From contig NZ_JABEQD010000001.1 of NCBI RefSeq assembly GCF_014174395.1, positions 310,001 to 374,000 of the forward strand: DNA of 64,000 nt, read 5' to 3'. How positions within the stretch are numbered: the first letter of the stretch is position 1; the number at the start of each line of letters is the position of its first letter. This document shows positions 45,348 to 54,362 of this stretch, in pieces. Origin of the DNA: Gluconacetobacter aggeris. GTDB taxonomy: Bacteria > Pseudomonadota > Alphaproteobacteria > Acetobacterales > Acetobacteraceae. The notes under the pieces are model-generated. The model was not told the DNA's origin. It did not search any database and saw nothing but the letters and a program-made list of their open reading frames with translations. Made by a program: the position numbers and the translations under genes.

Positions 45348-45809
45348 ATGCAGGATGTCCGTGATGCGCTCTATATAGGGCACCGAAGCGACGGAACACT
45401 GACCCGGCGACCCATGTCCCCGCATCTCCAGGTCTATCGCTTCCGCCTCTCCATGTTTCTTTCGATTGCCAACCGGGCAGCCGGCGTCGCGGCGGCGGCA
45501 GGGTCCGCCCTGGGCGTCTGCTGGCTGAACGCCGCGTCGAAAGGGCCAGAATCCTTCAAGAAGGTTCAGAAGGTCACCCGCAATCCGCTGGGCAAGCTGG
45601 CCCTGGCGGGGTGGACGCTGGCGCTGGTCTATCATTTCGTCGCGGGGCTGCGGCATCTCGCATGGGATGCCGGCTACCGCTTCGAGAAGAAGCAGATCAA
45701 CGAGGACGGCCCGGTGGCTGTGGGCGTGACCGTGGGCGCCACGCTGGTGCTGGTCGCCAGCATCTTCGGCGTTGCCGCCTGCCGCTCCAGAAAGAAGAAG
45801 GCATCCTGA
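45348..45809 (+). CDS. sdhC: Succinate dehydrogenase cytochrome b556 subunit
   Basis: A 153-residue membrane anchor of complex II that binds heme b and ubiquinone. It carries the family signature RPMSPHLQVYRFRLSMFLSIANR, three transmembrane helices (about residues 35-58, 80-100 and 122-145), and the heme-ligand His region LVYHFVAGLRHLAWDAG. The length is slightly above the usual ~130 because of an N-terminal extension of ~20 residues. It is the first gene of sdhC-D-A-B; sdhD starts one base after its stop. Confidence 0.93.
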   Translation: MQDVRDALYIGHRSDGTLTRRPMSPHLQVYRFRLSMFLSIANRAAGVAAAAGSALGVCWLNAASKGPESFKKVQKVTRNPLGKLALAGWTLALVYHFVAGLRHLAWDAGYRFEKKQINEDGPVAVGVTVGATLVLVASIFGVAACRSRKKKAS

Positions 45810-45810
45810 C

Positions 45811-46233
45811 ATGAACGCGTCCCATACGCCGCGCATCGATGTCATGCGCTCCCAGCTGGGCCGGGCCCGTGGCCTCGGCTCGGCCAAGACCGGTGTCGAC
45901 CATTGGTGGCTGGAACGGATGTCCGCCGTGGCGCTGGTCCCCCTGTCGGGCTGGTTCGTGCTGCAGGTCCTGCGCCTGGCCGGCGCCGAACAGCAGGACG
46001 TCGTGGAATGGGGCGGCAAGCCCGCCAATGCCTCGATGCTGCTGGCCCTGATGATCCTGACCTTCTACCACATGCAGCTGGGCCTGCAGGTCATCATCGA
46101 TGACTATGTGCATGGCAAGGCGCACCTGCCGGCCAGCCTGCTGCTGAAGGGCGCGGCCCTTCTGATCGGGCTGTTCGCGGTGATCGCCGTCCTGAAGCTG
46201 GCGCTGGCTCCGTCGACCAAGGCGGGTGCCTGA
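45811..46233 (+). CDS. sdhD: Succinate dehydrogenase hydrophobic membrane anchor
   Basis: A 140-residue second membrane anchor of complex II. It has the family-like start RSQLGRARGLGSAKTGVDHWWLERMSA and three helices (about residues 40-60, 70-90 and 108-132). The conserved MILTFYHMQLGLQVIIDDYVH holds the heme-ligand His and the Asp-Tyr pair of the quinone site. The ATG one base after the sdhC stop indicates translational coupling. A frame extending upstream is a misreading of the end of sdhC. Confidence 0.92.
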   Translation: MNASHTPRIDVMRSQLGRARGLGSAKTGVDHWWLERMSAVALVPLSGWFVLQVLRLAGAEQQDVVEWGGKPANASMLLALMILTFYHMQLGLQVIIDDYVHGKAHLPASLLLKGAALLIGLFAVIAVLKLALAPSTKAGA

Positions 46234-46240
46234 TCGGGCA

Positions 46241-46261
46241 CCCCCGGACGGTGTCCGGGGG
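46241..46261 (+). other. Hairpin in the sdhD-sdhA spacer
   Basis: CCCCCGGAC (46241-46249) and GTCCGGGGG (46253-46261) form a perfect 9-bp stem with a three-base loop, seven bases after the sdhD stop. There is no T-run. It may adjust the ratio of anchor to catalytic subunits by processing or partial termination. Confidence 0.55.
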
Positions 46262-46356
46262 GCCACGAAGCAAGTGACACAGAGGACAGTTCCGGCCCCG
46301 GAGCAGCCGCCTGAGGCGCCCATCGGGCCGGACGAGCATCGGGACACGTCCAAACA

Positions 46357-48168
46357 ATGAACGCGATCACTCTTCCATCATCGAATGCCTACCGCATCAT
46401 CGACCATGCGTACGACGTCGTCGTCGTCGGTGCCGGTGGCTCGGGCCTGCGCGCGACGCTGGGCATGGGCGCCGCCGGCCTGAAGACCGCCTGCGTCACC
46501 AAGGTCTTCCCCACCCGCAGCCACACCGTCGCCGCCCAGGGCGGCATCGGCGCGTCGCTGGGCAACATGGCCGAGGACAATTGGCGCTGGCACATGTACG
46601 ACACCGTCAAGGGGTCGGACTGGCTGGGCGACCAGGACGCCATCGAATATATGTGCCGCGAGGCCGTGCCGGCGGTGCAGGAGCTGGAACATCTCGGCGT
46701 TCCCTTCTCGCGCACCGAAGACGGCAAGATCTACCAGCGTCCGTTCGGCGGCCACATGCGCAATTACGGCGAGGCCCCGGTGCCCCGCGCCTGCGCCGCC
46801 GCCGACCGCACCGGCCACGCCATCCTGCACACGCTGTACCAGCAGTGCCTGAAGCATAACGTCGAATTTTTCGTCGAATATTTTGCCATCGACCTGATCA
46901 TGGACGACGAAGGCGCCTGCCGCGGCGTGGTCGCCTGGTGCCTGGAAGACGGCACGATCCATCGCTTCCGCGCGCAGACGGTGGTGCTGGCGACCGGCGG
47001 CTACGGCCGTGCGTACCAGTCCTGCACTTCGGCCCATACCTGCACCGGCGACGGCGGCGGCATGGCGATGCGCGCCGGCGTGCCGACGCAGGACATGGAA
47101 TTCGTCCAGTTCCATCCCACCGGCATCTACCCGGCCGGCTGCCTGCTGACCGAAGGCTGCCGCGGCGAAGGCGGATACCTGACGAACGCGGAAGGCGAGC
47201 GCTTCATGGAACGCTACGCGCCGACCGCCAAGGACCTGGCGTCGCGCGACGTGGTCTCGCGCTCCATGACCATCGAGATCAACGAAGGCCGTGGCTGTGG
47301 TCCGAACAAGGACTACATCATGATGCATCTGGAGCATCTGGGCGCGGACCTGCTGCATGAGCGCCTGCCCGGCATCTCCGAAACCGCGCGCATCTTCGCC
47401 GGTGTCGACGTGACCAAGGAGCCGGTGCCCGTCCTGCCGACCGTGCATTACAACATGGGCGGCATTCCCACGAACTATCATGGCGAGGTCATCCGCCCCA
47501 CCGCCGACAATCCCGATGCCGTCGTCCCCGGCCTGATGGCAGTGGGCGAGGCCGCATGCGTGTCGGTGCATGGCGCCAACCGTCTGGGCACCAACTCGCT
47601 GCTCGATCTGGTCGTGTTCGGCCGCGCCGCCGCCAAGCGCGCCGCCGAGATCATCAAACCGCTGGAAACCATCGCGCCGCTGCCGCCCAAGGCCGGCGAG
47701 GCCGCGCTGGACCGTCTGGACAGGCTGCGCAACGCCCGCGGCGGCACCCATGTGTCGGCCATGCGCGACACGCTGCAGCGCACGATGCAGAAACACGCCG
47801 CCGTGTTCCGCAATTCCAAGAGCCTCGCGGAAGGTGTCGAGAAGATCAAGGACATCTGGACCGGCGTGCCCGATCTGGAAATCTCGGACCGTTCGCTGAT
47901 CTGGAATACCGACCTGATGGAAGCGTTGGAGTTCGAGAACCTGCTGGCCAATGCCACGGTCACGATGGCGGGCGCCGAAGCCCGGCACGAAAGCCGCGGC
48001 GCCCAGGCGCACGACGACTATCCCGACCGCGACGACAAGGAATGGATGAAGCACACGGTCGCCCATCTGGACGACAAGGGCGGCGTCACCCTGACCTACC
48101 GCCCGGTGCATATGAAGACGCTGACCGACGAGGTCCAGGTCTTCCCCCCCAAGAAGCGCGTCTACTGA
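46357..48168 (+). CDS. sdhA: Succinate dehydrogenase flavoprotein subunit
   Basis: A 603-residue catalytic subunit of complex II that oxidises succinate to fumarate with covalently bound FAD. It has the FAD motif [15 protein letters not shown], the covalent-attachment His H56 in [11 protein letters not shown], the substrate region [17 protein letters not shown], catalytic Arg/His in [12 protein letters not shown], and the C-terminal fumarate-reductase helical domain ending KKRVY. The length and order are typical. It follows sdhD after a 123-base spacer with a hairpin and precedes sdhB by 27 bases. Confidence 0.97.
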   Translation: MNAITLPSSNAYRIIDHAYDVVVVGAGGSGLRATLGMGAAGLKTACVTKVFPTRSHTVAAQGGIGASLGNMAEDNWRWHMYDTVKGSDWLGDQDAIEYMCREAVPAVQELEHLGVPFSRTEDGKIYQRPFGGHMRNYGEAPVPRACAAADRTGHAILHTLYQQCLKHNVEFFVEYFAIDLIMDDEGACRGVVAWCLEDGTIHRFRAQTVVLATGGYGRAYQSCTSAHTCTGDGGGMAMRAGVPTQDMEFVQFHPTGIYPAGCLLTEGCRGEGGYLTNAEGERFMERYAPTAKDLASRDVVSRSMTIEINEGRGCGPNKDYIMMHLEHLGADLLHERLPGISETARIFAGVDVTKEPVPVLPTVHYNMGGIPTNYHGEVIRPTADNPDAVVPGLMAVGEAACVSVHGANRLGTNSLLDLVVFGRAAAKRAAEIIKPLETIAPLPPKAGEAALDRLDRLRNARGGTHVSAMRDTLQRTMQKHAAVFRNSKSLAEGVEKIKDIWTGVPDLEISDRSLIWNTDLMEALEFENLLANATVTMAGAEARHESRGAQAHDDYPDRDDKEWMKHTVAHLDDKGGVTLTYRPVHMKTLTDEVQVFPPKKRVY

Positions 48169-48195
48169 GCGAAGCGGCGGAAAAGGAACGAGACG

Positions 48196-48978
48196 ATGGT
48201 CGAATTCAGCCTGCCAAAGAACAGCACGATCGGAAAGGGCCGCACCTTCCCGGCCGCACCCGGTGCCAAGAACGTCAAGCCCTTCCGGATCTATCGCTGG
48301 AATCCGGACGATGGCGCCAATCCGGTGGTCGACACCTACGAGCTCGATCTCGACGCGATCGGCCCGATGGTGCTGGACGCGCTGATCCACATCAAGAACA
48401 ACGTCGACACGACGCTGACCTTCCGGCGTTCGTGCCGCGAGGGCATCTGCGGCTCGTGCGCGATGAATATCGACGGCGAGAACACGCTGGCGTGCCTCAA
48501 GCCGATCAGGGACGTGAAGGACGCGGTGTCGATCTATCCGCTGCCGCATATGCCCGTGGTCAAGGACCTGGTCCCCGACCTGAACGGCGCCTATGCCCAG
48601 CTCCGCTCGATCGAGCCCTGGCTGAAGGCCGACACTGCGCCGCCGCCGGATTCCGAGCGCCGCCAGAGCATCGAGGAACGCGAAAAGCTGGACGGGATGT
48701 GGGAATGCATCCTGTGCTTCTGCTGCACGACCTCCTGCCCGTCCTACTGGTGGAACGGCGACCGGTATCTGGGCCCGGCCACCCTGCTGGCGGCCTATCG
48801 CTGGATTGCCGACAGCCGTGACGAGCATACGGGCGACCGGCTGGATGCGCTGGAAGATCCGCTGAAGCTCTATGCCTGCCGCACGATCATGAACTGCACC
48901 CAGACCTGCCCCAAGGGCCTGAACCCGGCGAAGGCGATCGCCCGGATCAAGGAACTGCAGCTGGAACGCAAGGTCTGA
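48196..48978 (+). CDS. sdhB: Succinate dehydrogenase iron-sulfur subunit
   Basis: A 260-residue electron-transfer subunit carrying three clusters. The [2Fe-2S] ligands are in [21 protein letters not shown], the [4Fe-4S] ligands in [11 protein letters not shown] and CP near the end, and the [3Fe-4S] ligands in CPSYWW, CRTIMNC and [26 protein letters not shown] region precedes the ATG. It is the last gene of sdhCDAB and is followed by two stem-loops, the second a strong terminator. The size matches SdhB. Confidence 0.97.
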   Translation: MVEFSLPKNSTIGKGRTFPAAPGAKNVKPFRIYRWNPDDGANPVVDTYELDLDAIGPMVLDALIHIKNNVDTTLTFRRSCREGICGSCAMNIDGENTLACLKPIRDVKDAVSIYPLPHMPVVKDLVPDLNGAYAQLRSIEPWLKADTAPPPDSERRQSIEEREKLDGMWECILCFCCTTSCPSYWWNGDRYLGPATLLAAYRWIADSRDEHTGDRLDALEDPLKLYACRTIMNCTQTCPKGLNPAKAIARIKELQLERKV

Positions 48979-48992
48979 CCGTCGATATCCCA

Positions 48993-49025
48993 TCCCGCCT
49001 GCCGGGAGGAGATTGCCAGGCGGGA
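48993..49025 (+). other. Stem-loop after sdhB
   Basis: TCCCGCCTG (48993-49001) pairs with CAGGCGGGA (49017-49025), a 9-bp stem with a 15-base loop, 14 bases after the sdhB stop. It precedes the main terminator and may protect the message 3' end. Confidence 0.5.
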
Positions 49026-49040
49026 AGAGATTGACTGAGG

Positions 49041-49078
49041 GGGCGCCGGATGAGACACATCCGGCGCCCTTTCTTTTT
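49041..49078 (+). terminator. Rho-independent terminator of the sdh operon
   Basis: GGGCGCCGGAT (49041-49051) pairs perfectly with ATCCGGCGCCC (49059-49069), loop GAGACAC, followed by TTTCTTTTT (49070-49078). This is the clearest plus-strand terminator in the window. Confidence 0.93.
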
Positions 49079-49103
49079 GCCCCGACCGAGGAAGCCGCCT
49101 GCC

Positions 49104-49766
49104 GTGTTCGAAGGATCTCTGGCCGCGCCCGGCGGCAGAAGGCGGGCGTGGATCGACAGCCTGTTCGTCGATCACGCCATCTTCCGCATCCCCTGGACCA
49201 ATCTCGCCCCCGTCATCCCGGGCAAGGTCTATCGCTGCAATCACCCGACCCCGGCCCGGCTGGCGGCTGCCATGCGCCGCTATAACCTGCGGACGCTGGT
49301 CAATCTGCGCGGGCACCGCAAATGCGGATCGGACGCCCTGTCGCGCGCGGCCGCGGCCCGGCTGGGGCTGATGCATCTGGACATGGCCTTCGAAAGCCGG
49401 GGCGCGCCGCATCGCGACCGCATCCTGCGCTTCGCCGCGATGTATCGGACGCTCGATTTCCCGATGCTGATGCACTGCAAATCCGGCGCCGACCGGGCGG
49501 GCCTGGCCTCGGGGCTGGTCATCCTGTTCGAAGGGGGGAGCGCCGCGCAGGCGCTGTGCCAGCTTTCATGGCGGTTCGGCCATTTCAACCGCTCGCGCAC
49601 CGGCATCCTCGACGCGTTCTTCCTGCGCTACCAGCAGCAGGCCGAAGGCCGCATCCCTTTCCTGGACTGGGTGCGCGACGAGTATGACGAAAAACAACTG
49701 CGCCAGGATTTCGTCGCCGGCAGGCTGGCATCCTTCGTCAACGACCAGGTACTGCGCCGCGAATGA
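49104..49766 (+). CDS. Dual-specificity/tyrosine phosphatase-like protein
   Basis: A 220-residue protein with the CX5R phosphatase signature H-C-K-S-G-A-D-R (nucleophile C125, Arg R131) followed by AGLASGLVIL. Upstream are IPWTNLAPVIPGKVYRCNHPTPARL and NLRTLVNLRG, the usual beginning of bacterial dual-specificity phosphatases. The general acid is likely in LDMAFESRGAPHRD. An ATG at 49050 is open but falls inside the sdh terminator hairpin, so a GTG at 49104 with GAGGAAG 10 bases upstream is the better start. The substrate (protein, lipid A or nucleotide phosphates) cannot be read from the sequence. Confidence 0.85.
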   Translation: MFEGSLAAPGGRRRAWIDSLFVDHAIFRIPWTNLAPVIPGKVYRCNHPTPARLAAAMRRYNLRTLVNLRGHRKCGSDALSRAAAARLGLMHLDMAFESRGAPHRDRILRFAAMYRTLDFPMLMHCKSGADRAGLASGLVILFEGGSAAQALCQLSWRFGHFNRSRTGILDAFFLRYQQQAEGRIPFLDWVRDEYDEKQLRQDFVAGRLASFVNDQVLRRE

Positions 49767-49799
49767 GGCGAGGGCTCCCGCCCCTGTCCCCAAACGACC

Positions 49800-49844
49800 G
49801 GTTTCCAAAGGCGCCGCCTTTGGTGGGGCGCAGGGCAGAGCCCC
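49800..49844. repeat. Second copy of the REP-like palindrome
   Basis: On the minus strand this segment reads GGGGCTCTGCCCTG, a short linker, then CCAAAGGC...GCCTTTGG (hairpin 49805-49823) and GGAAACC. The same order of modules is found on the plus strand at 42163-42210. It lies between the convergent phosphatase and XRE genes. Confidence 0.65.
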
Positions 49845-49856
49845 GCCAAAGCCCCC

Positions 49857-50405
49857 TTATTCAGGCGGAACCATCATGCGGATCAGATCCAGCACCCGCC
49901 GGCGGGTCGCCGCATCCTCGATCCGGTAATAGGTGCGCACCAGTTCGATCGTCTCGCGGCGCGACAGCAGGGCCATTTCGCTGACCGACGCCACCGGGCC
50001 GTCGGACGAGCCGCCGAAGGCTTCCTGGGCCTGGGCAAAGCCGAGCGCTTCAGCACCGCCCCGGCCGACCGGCCGGCGGCCATGCTCCAGCCCGTCGAAA
50101 AAGAAACTGACCGGCACGTCCAGCACGTCCGACAGCTCATAGAGCCGCGAGGCGCTGACCCGGTTGGTTCCGCGCTCGTATTTCTGGACTTGCTGGAAGG
50201 TGAGGCCCAGCGCCTCGCCAAGGCGCTCCTGCGACATGCCCAACAATGTACGGCGGAGCCGGATACGACCGCCGACATGAACATCCACAGGTTTTGGACC
50301 AGCGCTCAGCTTATCGGTCAACAGATCTTCTTGTCCCTTGGCATCAGCGTGGTCCGGCATGCGACGGGTCGGATAATGCGACATTAACATTTCATTTACC
50401 ATCAT
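49857..50405 (-). CDS. XRE-family transcriptional regulator
   Basis: A 182-residue cytoplasmic regulator. Residues ~44-105 form an XRE helix-turn-helix (HVGGRIRLRRTLLGMSQERLGEALGLTFQQVQKYERGTNRVSASRLYELSDVL). The C-terminal helical region ends RRRVLDLIRMMVPPE, as in a widespread alphaproteobacterial family usually found next to lnt. The N-terminus has several in-frame ATGs (50405, 50402, 50390, 50384) without a clear ribosome site, so the start is uncertain by up to seven residues. It lies just upstream of the REP-like repeat. The target is unknown. Confidence 0.85.
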   Translation of the reverse strand: MMVNEMLMSHYPTRRMPDHADAKGQEDLLTDKLSAGPKPVDVHVGGRIRLRRTLLGMSQERLGEALGLTFQQVQKYERGTNRVSASRLYELSDVLDVPVSFFFDGLEHGRRPVGRGGAEALGFAQAQEAFGGSSDGPVASVSEMALLSRRETIELVRTYYRIEDAATRRRVLDLIRMMVPPE

Positions 50406-50560
50406 CCTGTCAGGCCGCTAACTGACAATTCAACAATCAATCTGTAAGATGGATGAGGCAGACGATCCGCTCGGCATCGACGCTTGGCTGTGCCATACGG
50501 CAAGCGCATATCTAATACCAGAAATGGTTATATATCGCCACGGAATCGTGCGGAATTCAG

Positions 50561-52189
50561 CTACAAGCGGCGCGCGACCGGCCTTCTGCCAATTCCGGGC
50601 ACCCAGGCCCCCAGCGCGGGCAGCAGCATTGCCGCTGCCAGCAGGATCGGGACCCAGCGCCCCCAGCGACCGAAGAACGTCTCGGGCAGGGGGCCCCCCA
50701 GGGAAACGACCAGCGCCCCCTGCCGGTCCCAGCCCAGTCGCGCCAGTTCATGCCCATGGGCGTCGAACGCGGCGGAAATGCCGGTATTGGCGGCGCGCGC
50801 CACCGGCAGCCCTTCTTCGACCGCACGCATGCGCACCGCCGCCAGATGCTGGCGCGGGCCGGCACTGTCGCCGTACCAGGCGTCGTTGGTGACATTGACC
50901 AGCCAGTCCGGCCGATCCTTCGCATCCACGACCTGGCCCGAGAAGATCACCTCGTAACAGATCAGCGGCCCGACAGGCGCCACATCGGGCAGATGCCAGG
51001 TCTGGACACCATTCCCCGCCGCCATGCCCTCGCCGGGGACGACGTGGAACGGCAGAAAACGAGGCTGATATTCGCCGAACGGCACCAGATGGGATTTATC
51101 GTAGACATCGGCTATCTGTCCCTCGGGACCGGTGACCGCCATCACGCTGTTGCGCCATCGGCCTTCGGAATCGGCACGCATGGCGCCGATCAGCCCCGCG
51201 GTAGCCCCTTCGCCGGCGCGGGCAATCATCTGTCGGGCGATATCGTCCTGCTGCAACAGGCCCGGAAACGCCGATTCGGGCCAGACGAACACTACCGGCC
51301 GCTCGCCGGCCTCGGGCAGCGCGCGGGCGACGCCGGAGCGCGTCAGCGCCAGATAGCGGCGGAAGATCGCCACATTGTCACTGCCATCGATCTTCTCGGT
51401 TTCCGGCACGTTGCCCTGCACCAGCACCACGGTCGGGTTGCGGGTGGGGGGCGGCGGCGTCAGGGCCAGCCGGCTCCAGCCTGCCAGCCCCCAGGCCGTC
51501 AGCCCGGCCAGGGCCGCCAGCACGCCGCGACGCCCCGCCTGCGGCAGCAGCGCCAGCAGGACGGTACACAGGGTCAGCCCATCGACGCCGATCCAGGCCG
51601 CCGGCTGGATCATCACGTCGCCCAGCCGGCCCGGCAATTCCCAGGTCGTTCCCAGCGGATTCCACGGAAAGCCGCTGAAGATAAAGACGCGGGCCATGTC
51701 GAACAGGGTCCACAAGCCGGCGAACGCCAGCAGGCGCCGCCAGCCTACGGGGGCCAGGCGGCACAGCGCGGCCGGCAGTGCCGCAATGGGGGCGAGGATC
51801 AGCGCACAGCCGGGAGAGGCCAGCGGCACCAGCCACCAGAACGTATCCGCACGGACCAGAATCGCATCGGTCAGCCAGTACAGTCCGGCCGTGTGAAGCC
51901 CCAGCCCGAACAGGAAGCCGCGCCGCGCGGCCCCCCGCCACGAGCCGGCGGCGTCGATCGCCGCCGTCAGCACGGCGAAGCAGGGAATCAGGATCGGAAA
52001 CAGATCGACCGGCGGAAAGGCCAGCGCGGCCAGCGCGCCGGCCAGCAGCATCAGCAGGTCAGCCCGCCATCCGCCGGCCCCGATCACGCGCGCAAGCCCG
52101 CCCCCCAGCCAGAAGGGCGGTATCGGCGCAACGGGCAGAGCCGCATTCGGCGCAGATCCCTCCGCAAGAGCCCTAGTCGAGAGCGTCAC
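50561..52189 (-). CDS. lnt: Apolipoprotein N-acyltransferase
   Basis: A 542-residue inner-membrane enzyme that adds the third acyl chain to lipoproteins. The first ~240 residues form six or more transmembrane helices. The periplasmic nitrilase-like domain (~255-510) carries the catalytic triad: Glu in VFVWPESAFP, Lys in DKSHLVPFGEY and Cys in LICYEVIFSG. A final helix (~515-530) completes it. The start is GTG at 52189 and lies inside the end of the upstream acyltransferase gene (17-base overlap), so the two are co-translated. The length is close to E. coli Lnt. Confidence 0.94.
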   Translation of the reverse strand: MTLSTRALAEGSAPNAALPVAPIPPFWLGGGLARVIGAGGWRADLLMLLAGALAALAFPPVDLFPILIPCFAVLTAAIDAAGSWRGAARRGFLFGLGLHTAGLYWLTDAILVRADTFWWLVPLASPGCALILAPIAALPAALCRLAPVGWRRLLAFAGLWTLFDMARVFIFSGFPWNPLGTTWELPGRLGDVMIQPAAWIGVDGLTLCTVLLALLPQAGRRGVLAALAGLTAWGLAGWSRLALTPPPPTRNPTVVLVQGNVPETEKIDGSDNVAIFRRYLALTRSGVARALPEAGERPVVFVWPESAFPGLLQQDDIARQMIARAGEGATAGLIGAMRADSEGRWRNSVMAVTGPEGQIADVYDKSHLVPFGEYQPRFLPFHVVPGEGMAAGNGVQTWHLPDVAPVGPLICYEVIFSGQVVDAKDRPDWLVNVTNDAWYGDSAGPRQHLAAVRMRAVEEGLPVARAANTGISAAFDAHGHELARLGWDRQGALVVSLGGPLPETFFGRWGRWVPILLAAAMLLPALGAWVPGIGRRPVARRL

Positions 52190-53018
52190 GCAGCCGTCGT
52201 TCGTAATGACGGTAATATTTGTCGGCCAGCAATTCGCTCTTCACGATCACGGCCACGTCGGTGGTGTTGAACTGATCGTCCACCACGGCCCCGTCGCCGA
52301 TATAGCCGCCCAGCCGCAGATACCCCTTGATCAGGGGCGGCAGCCGGGCGAGGCAGCGGCGATGATCCAGCAGGTTCGGATCGGCCCGCAGCATCTCGAC
52401 CCGCCGATGCGGCAGCGCGCGCAGCCTGAGCGCGGGCGGGGCCAGATGATTGTGATAGAGATAGGTCAGCTCGTCGGCCAGCGGGGCCGGATCGGTTCCC
52501 GGCAGGCTGGCGCAGCCGAACAGCACATCGATCCGGTGCAGGAAGATGTACGAGGCGATGCCGCGCCACAGCAACTGCATCGCCGCCCGGCCGCGATAGT
52601 TCGGATCGACGCAGGAACGCCCGACTTCCAGCAGCCGTCCCGGAAAATCGGTCAGCGGCGACAGATCGTATTCGCCCGAGCTGTAGAAGCGTCCGACCTT
52701 GCGCGCATTGTCGCCCTGCAACAGCCGGTAGGTACCGACCACGCCCTTGGCGCCCGAGGAAATCGCATGGTCGATCACCAGCAGATGATCGGCATATTCG
52801 TCGAATTCATCGACATCGCGGCGGGTGCGCAGGGTCCGCTCATCCGGCCGCGCGCCCATCTCCTCGTAGAACACGCGATAGCGCAGCGCCTGGGCGGCAT
52901 CGCGTTCGGCATCGTTGGCGGCGATGCGCACACCCAGATTGCCGCCGCGCAGTTCGGGAAACCCGTCCCGTTCAAATTCCAGGGTCGACAGCGACCGGAT
53001 CGGTTTTTCGAGGCTCAA
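52173..53018 (-). CDS. olsB: OlsB-like ornithine N-acyltransferase (GNAT fold)
   Basis: A 281-residue cytoplasmic acyltransferase of the OlsB/hemolysin-like family. It would transfer a 3-hydroxyacyl chain from ACP to ornithine, the first step of ornithine lipid synthesis. Typical motifs are ALRYRVFYEEMGAR, the acidic YADHLLVIDH, VVGTYRLL, the strand LEVGRSCVDPNYRGRAAMQLLWRGIASY and LFGCASLPGT. Its ATG overlaps the fur stop (ATGA) and its own end overlaps lnt. The product is plausible for acetic acid bacteria, which make ornithine lipids, but related families (PlsC-linked, autoinducer-like) cannot be fully excluded. Confidence 0.8.
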   Translation of the reverse strand: MSLEKPIRSLSTLEFERDGFPELRGGNLGVRIAANDAERDAAQALRYRVFYEEMGARPDERTLRTRRDVDEFDEYADHLLVIDHAISSGAKGVVGTYRLLQGDNARKVGRFYSSGEYDLSPLTDFPGRLLEVGRSCVDPNYRGRAAMQLLWRGIASYIFLHRIDVLFGCASLPGTDPAPLADELTYLYHNHLAPPALRLRALPHRRVEMLRADPNLLDHRRCLARLPPLIKGYLRLGGYIGDGAVVDDQFNTTDVAVIVKSELLADKYYRHYERRLRDALD

Positions 53019-53485
53019 CGACGTGATCCATCCTTGCTTGCCGCACGGGCGGCCCGGGCCGGCTTGTCATCCGGCGATGCCGGCTTGCGACGCGCGAACA
53101 GTTCCAGACGATGGGAAACGAGGTCGAAGCCCAGCCGCTCGGCAATCCGATGCATCAGGGCCGTATGTTCCGCATCTTCAAATTCGATGACCTTGCCGGT
53201 GTCGACATCGATCAGATGATAATGATCGCCTTCCTCGGTCGCCTCATAGCGCGCGCGCCCGCCGCCGAAATCCCGGCGTTCGAGGATACCCTTTTCTTCC
53301 AGCAGGCGCACCGTCCGATAGACGGTCGCGACCGAGATCCGGGCATCGAGGCTGACCGCGCGGCGATACAGTTCCTCGACATCCGGATGATCCTCGGCCT
53401 CGGACAGTACGCGCGCGATCACGCGGCGCTGGCCCGTCATTTTCAGGCCCCGCTCTATGCACATCCGGCCGATGCGCGATTCCAT
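53015..53485 (-). CDS. fur: Ferric uptake regulator family protein
   Basis: A 156-residue metal-responsive repressor. The winged-helix domain (~1-85) includes CIERGLKMTGQRRVIARVLSEAEDHPDVEELYRRA and the recognition helix ISVATVYRTVRLLEEKG. The dimerisation domain contains the regulatory metal site (DHYHLIDVDTGKVIEFED and a later H at SHRLELFA). The C-terminal CxxC pairs of E. coli Fur that bind structural zinc are absent, as in many alphaproteobacterial Fur or Mur proteins. The start at 53485 gives the usual N-terminus (MESRIGRMCIERG); an upstream frame adds seven residues. Fur-OlsB are linked by ATGA. Fur versus Mur specificity cannot be told from sequence alone. Confidence 0.9.
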   Translation of the reverse strand: MESRIGRMCIERGLKMTGQRRVIARVLSEAEDHPDVEELYRRAVSLDARISVATVYRTVRLLEEKGILERRDFGGGRARYEATEEGDHYHLIDVDTGKVIEFEDAEHTALMHRIAERLGFDLVSHRLELFARRKPASPDDKPARAARAASKDGSRR

Positions 53486-53597
53486 GGCATCGCCCGACGC
53501 TACCATGTCGGCAGTCCGGCCCGAACCTCAGACGTTTGGTCCAACGAAGCTACCGCCTCCTCCGACAAGGGCCGACCCGTCGCCGGGCGCCCCATAT

Positions 53598-54002
53598 TCA
53601 TTCCTCGCGCTTCGTACCCAGTCCGATTTTCCGCGCGAGGGACGACCGGTGGCTCGCATAGTTCGGTGCCACCATCGGGTAGTCATGCGGCAGGCCCCAC
53701 CGCTCCCGATACTGGTCCGGGGTCAGGTTATAGGCCGTTTTCAGGTGCCGTTTCAACATTTTCAGCTTCTTGCCGTCTTCCAGGCAGACGATATAGTCCG
53801 GAAAGACCGACCGCTTGGGCGAAACCGCCGGCACCGGGCGCTCGGGCTCCGGCGCCACGCGGCCCAGCCCGTCCAGCGTGCCGTAGATCTGCCGGATCAG
53901 GTCAGGCAGGGCAGCGGCCTCGACAGCATTGCCCGAGACATAAGCCGCCGCGATCTGCGCGGTCAGGTCCCGCAGAGTGTTGTTTGCCATTTCAGTGGCC
54001 AT
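53598..54002 (-). CDS. mucR: MucR/Ros-family zinc-finger regulator
   Basis: A 134-residue transcription factor of the MucR/Ros family, a global regulator in alphaproteobacteria. The N-terminal ~70 residues (MANNTLRDLTAQIAAAYVSGNAVEAAALPDLIRQIYGTL) drive oligomerisation. The C-terminal zinc-finger region is diagnostic: DYIVCLEDGKKLKMLKRHLKTAYNLTPDQYRERWGLPHDYPMVAPNYA, with Cys and His ligands. The ATG at 54002 has AGGA about eight bases upstream; a second ATG four codons later is possible. It is not co-directional with the adjacent tusA. It usually binds AT-rich promoters including its own. Confidence 0.94.
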   Translation of the reverse strand: MATEMANNTLRDLTAQIAAAYVSGNAVEAAALPDLIRQIYGTLDGLGRVAPEPERPVPAVSPKRSVFPDYIVCLEDGKKLKMLKRHLKTAYNLTPDQYRERWGLPHDYPMVAPNYASHRSSLARKIGLGTKREE

Positions 54003-54091
54003 GTCCAAGATCCTGCCAGTCAAAATAAACGCATCTCTATATAATTGAACCCGACGCCATCGCAACCATACTCGGACAGAAGGAGATAGTG

Positions 54092-54334
54092 ATGAACGAT
54101 CTGGAAAGCGCGGCACTCGACATTACTGGCGAGAGCTGTCCCATGACTTTCGTACGCACGCGCCTGGCGCTCGATCGACTGCCGAACGGCGGTTGTCTGC
54201 GGGTTCGGCTACGGGGCGCGGTGCCGCTGGACAATGTCAGCCGCAGCGTCCGGCAGTTGGGTCACGCGATCACGGCACAGACCGATCACGGTAACGAGAT
54301 CCACGAAATCCTGATCGTCAAGGCATCTGCCTGA
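54092..54334 (+). CDS. tusA: TusA/SirA-type sulfur-carrier protein
   Basis: An 80-residue cytoplasmic protein with the TusA fold. The sulfur-carrying Cys is in LDITGESCPMTFVRTRLALDRLPNG (CPM, with the family's CPxP loosened to CPMT), and the second half has strands CLRVRLRG and EIHEILIVK. TusA passes sulfur for tRNA thiolation and molybdenum cofactor synthesis. A strong AGGAG seven bases before the ATG sets the start. It lies alone between mucR (divergent) and rimI (convergent). Confidence 0.85.
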   Translation: MNDLESAALDITGESCPMTFVRTRLALDRLPNGGCLRVRLRGAVPLDNVSRSVRQLGHAITAQTDHGNEIHEILIVKASA

Positions 54335-54362
54335 TCCCGGCCCGTCATGAAAATTTCACGCG

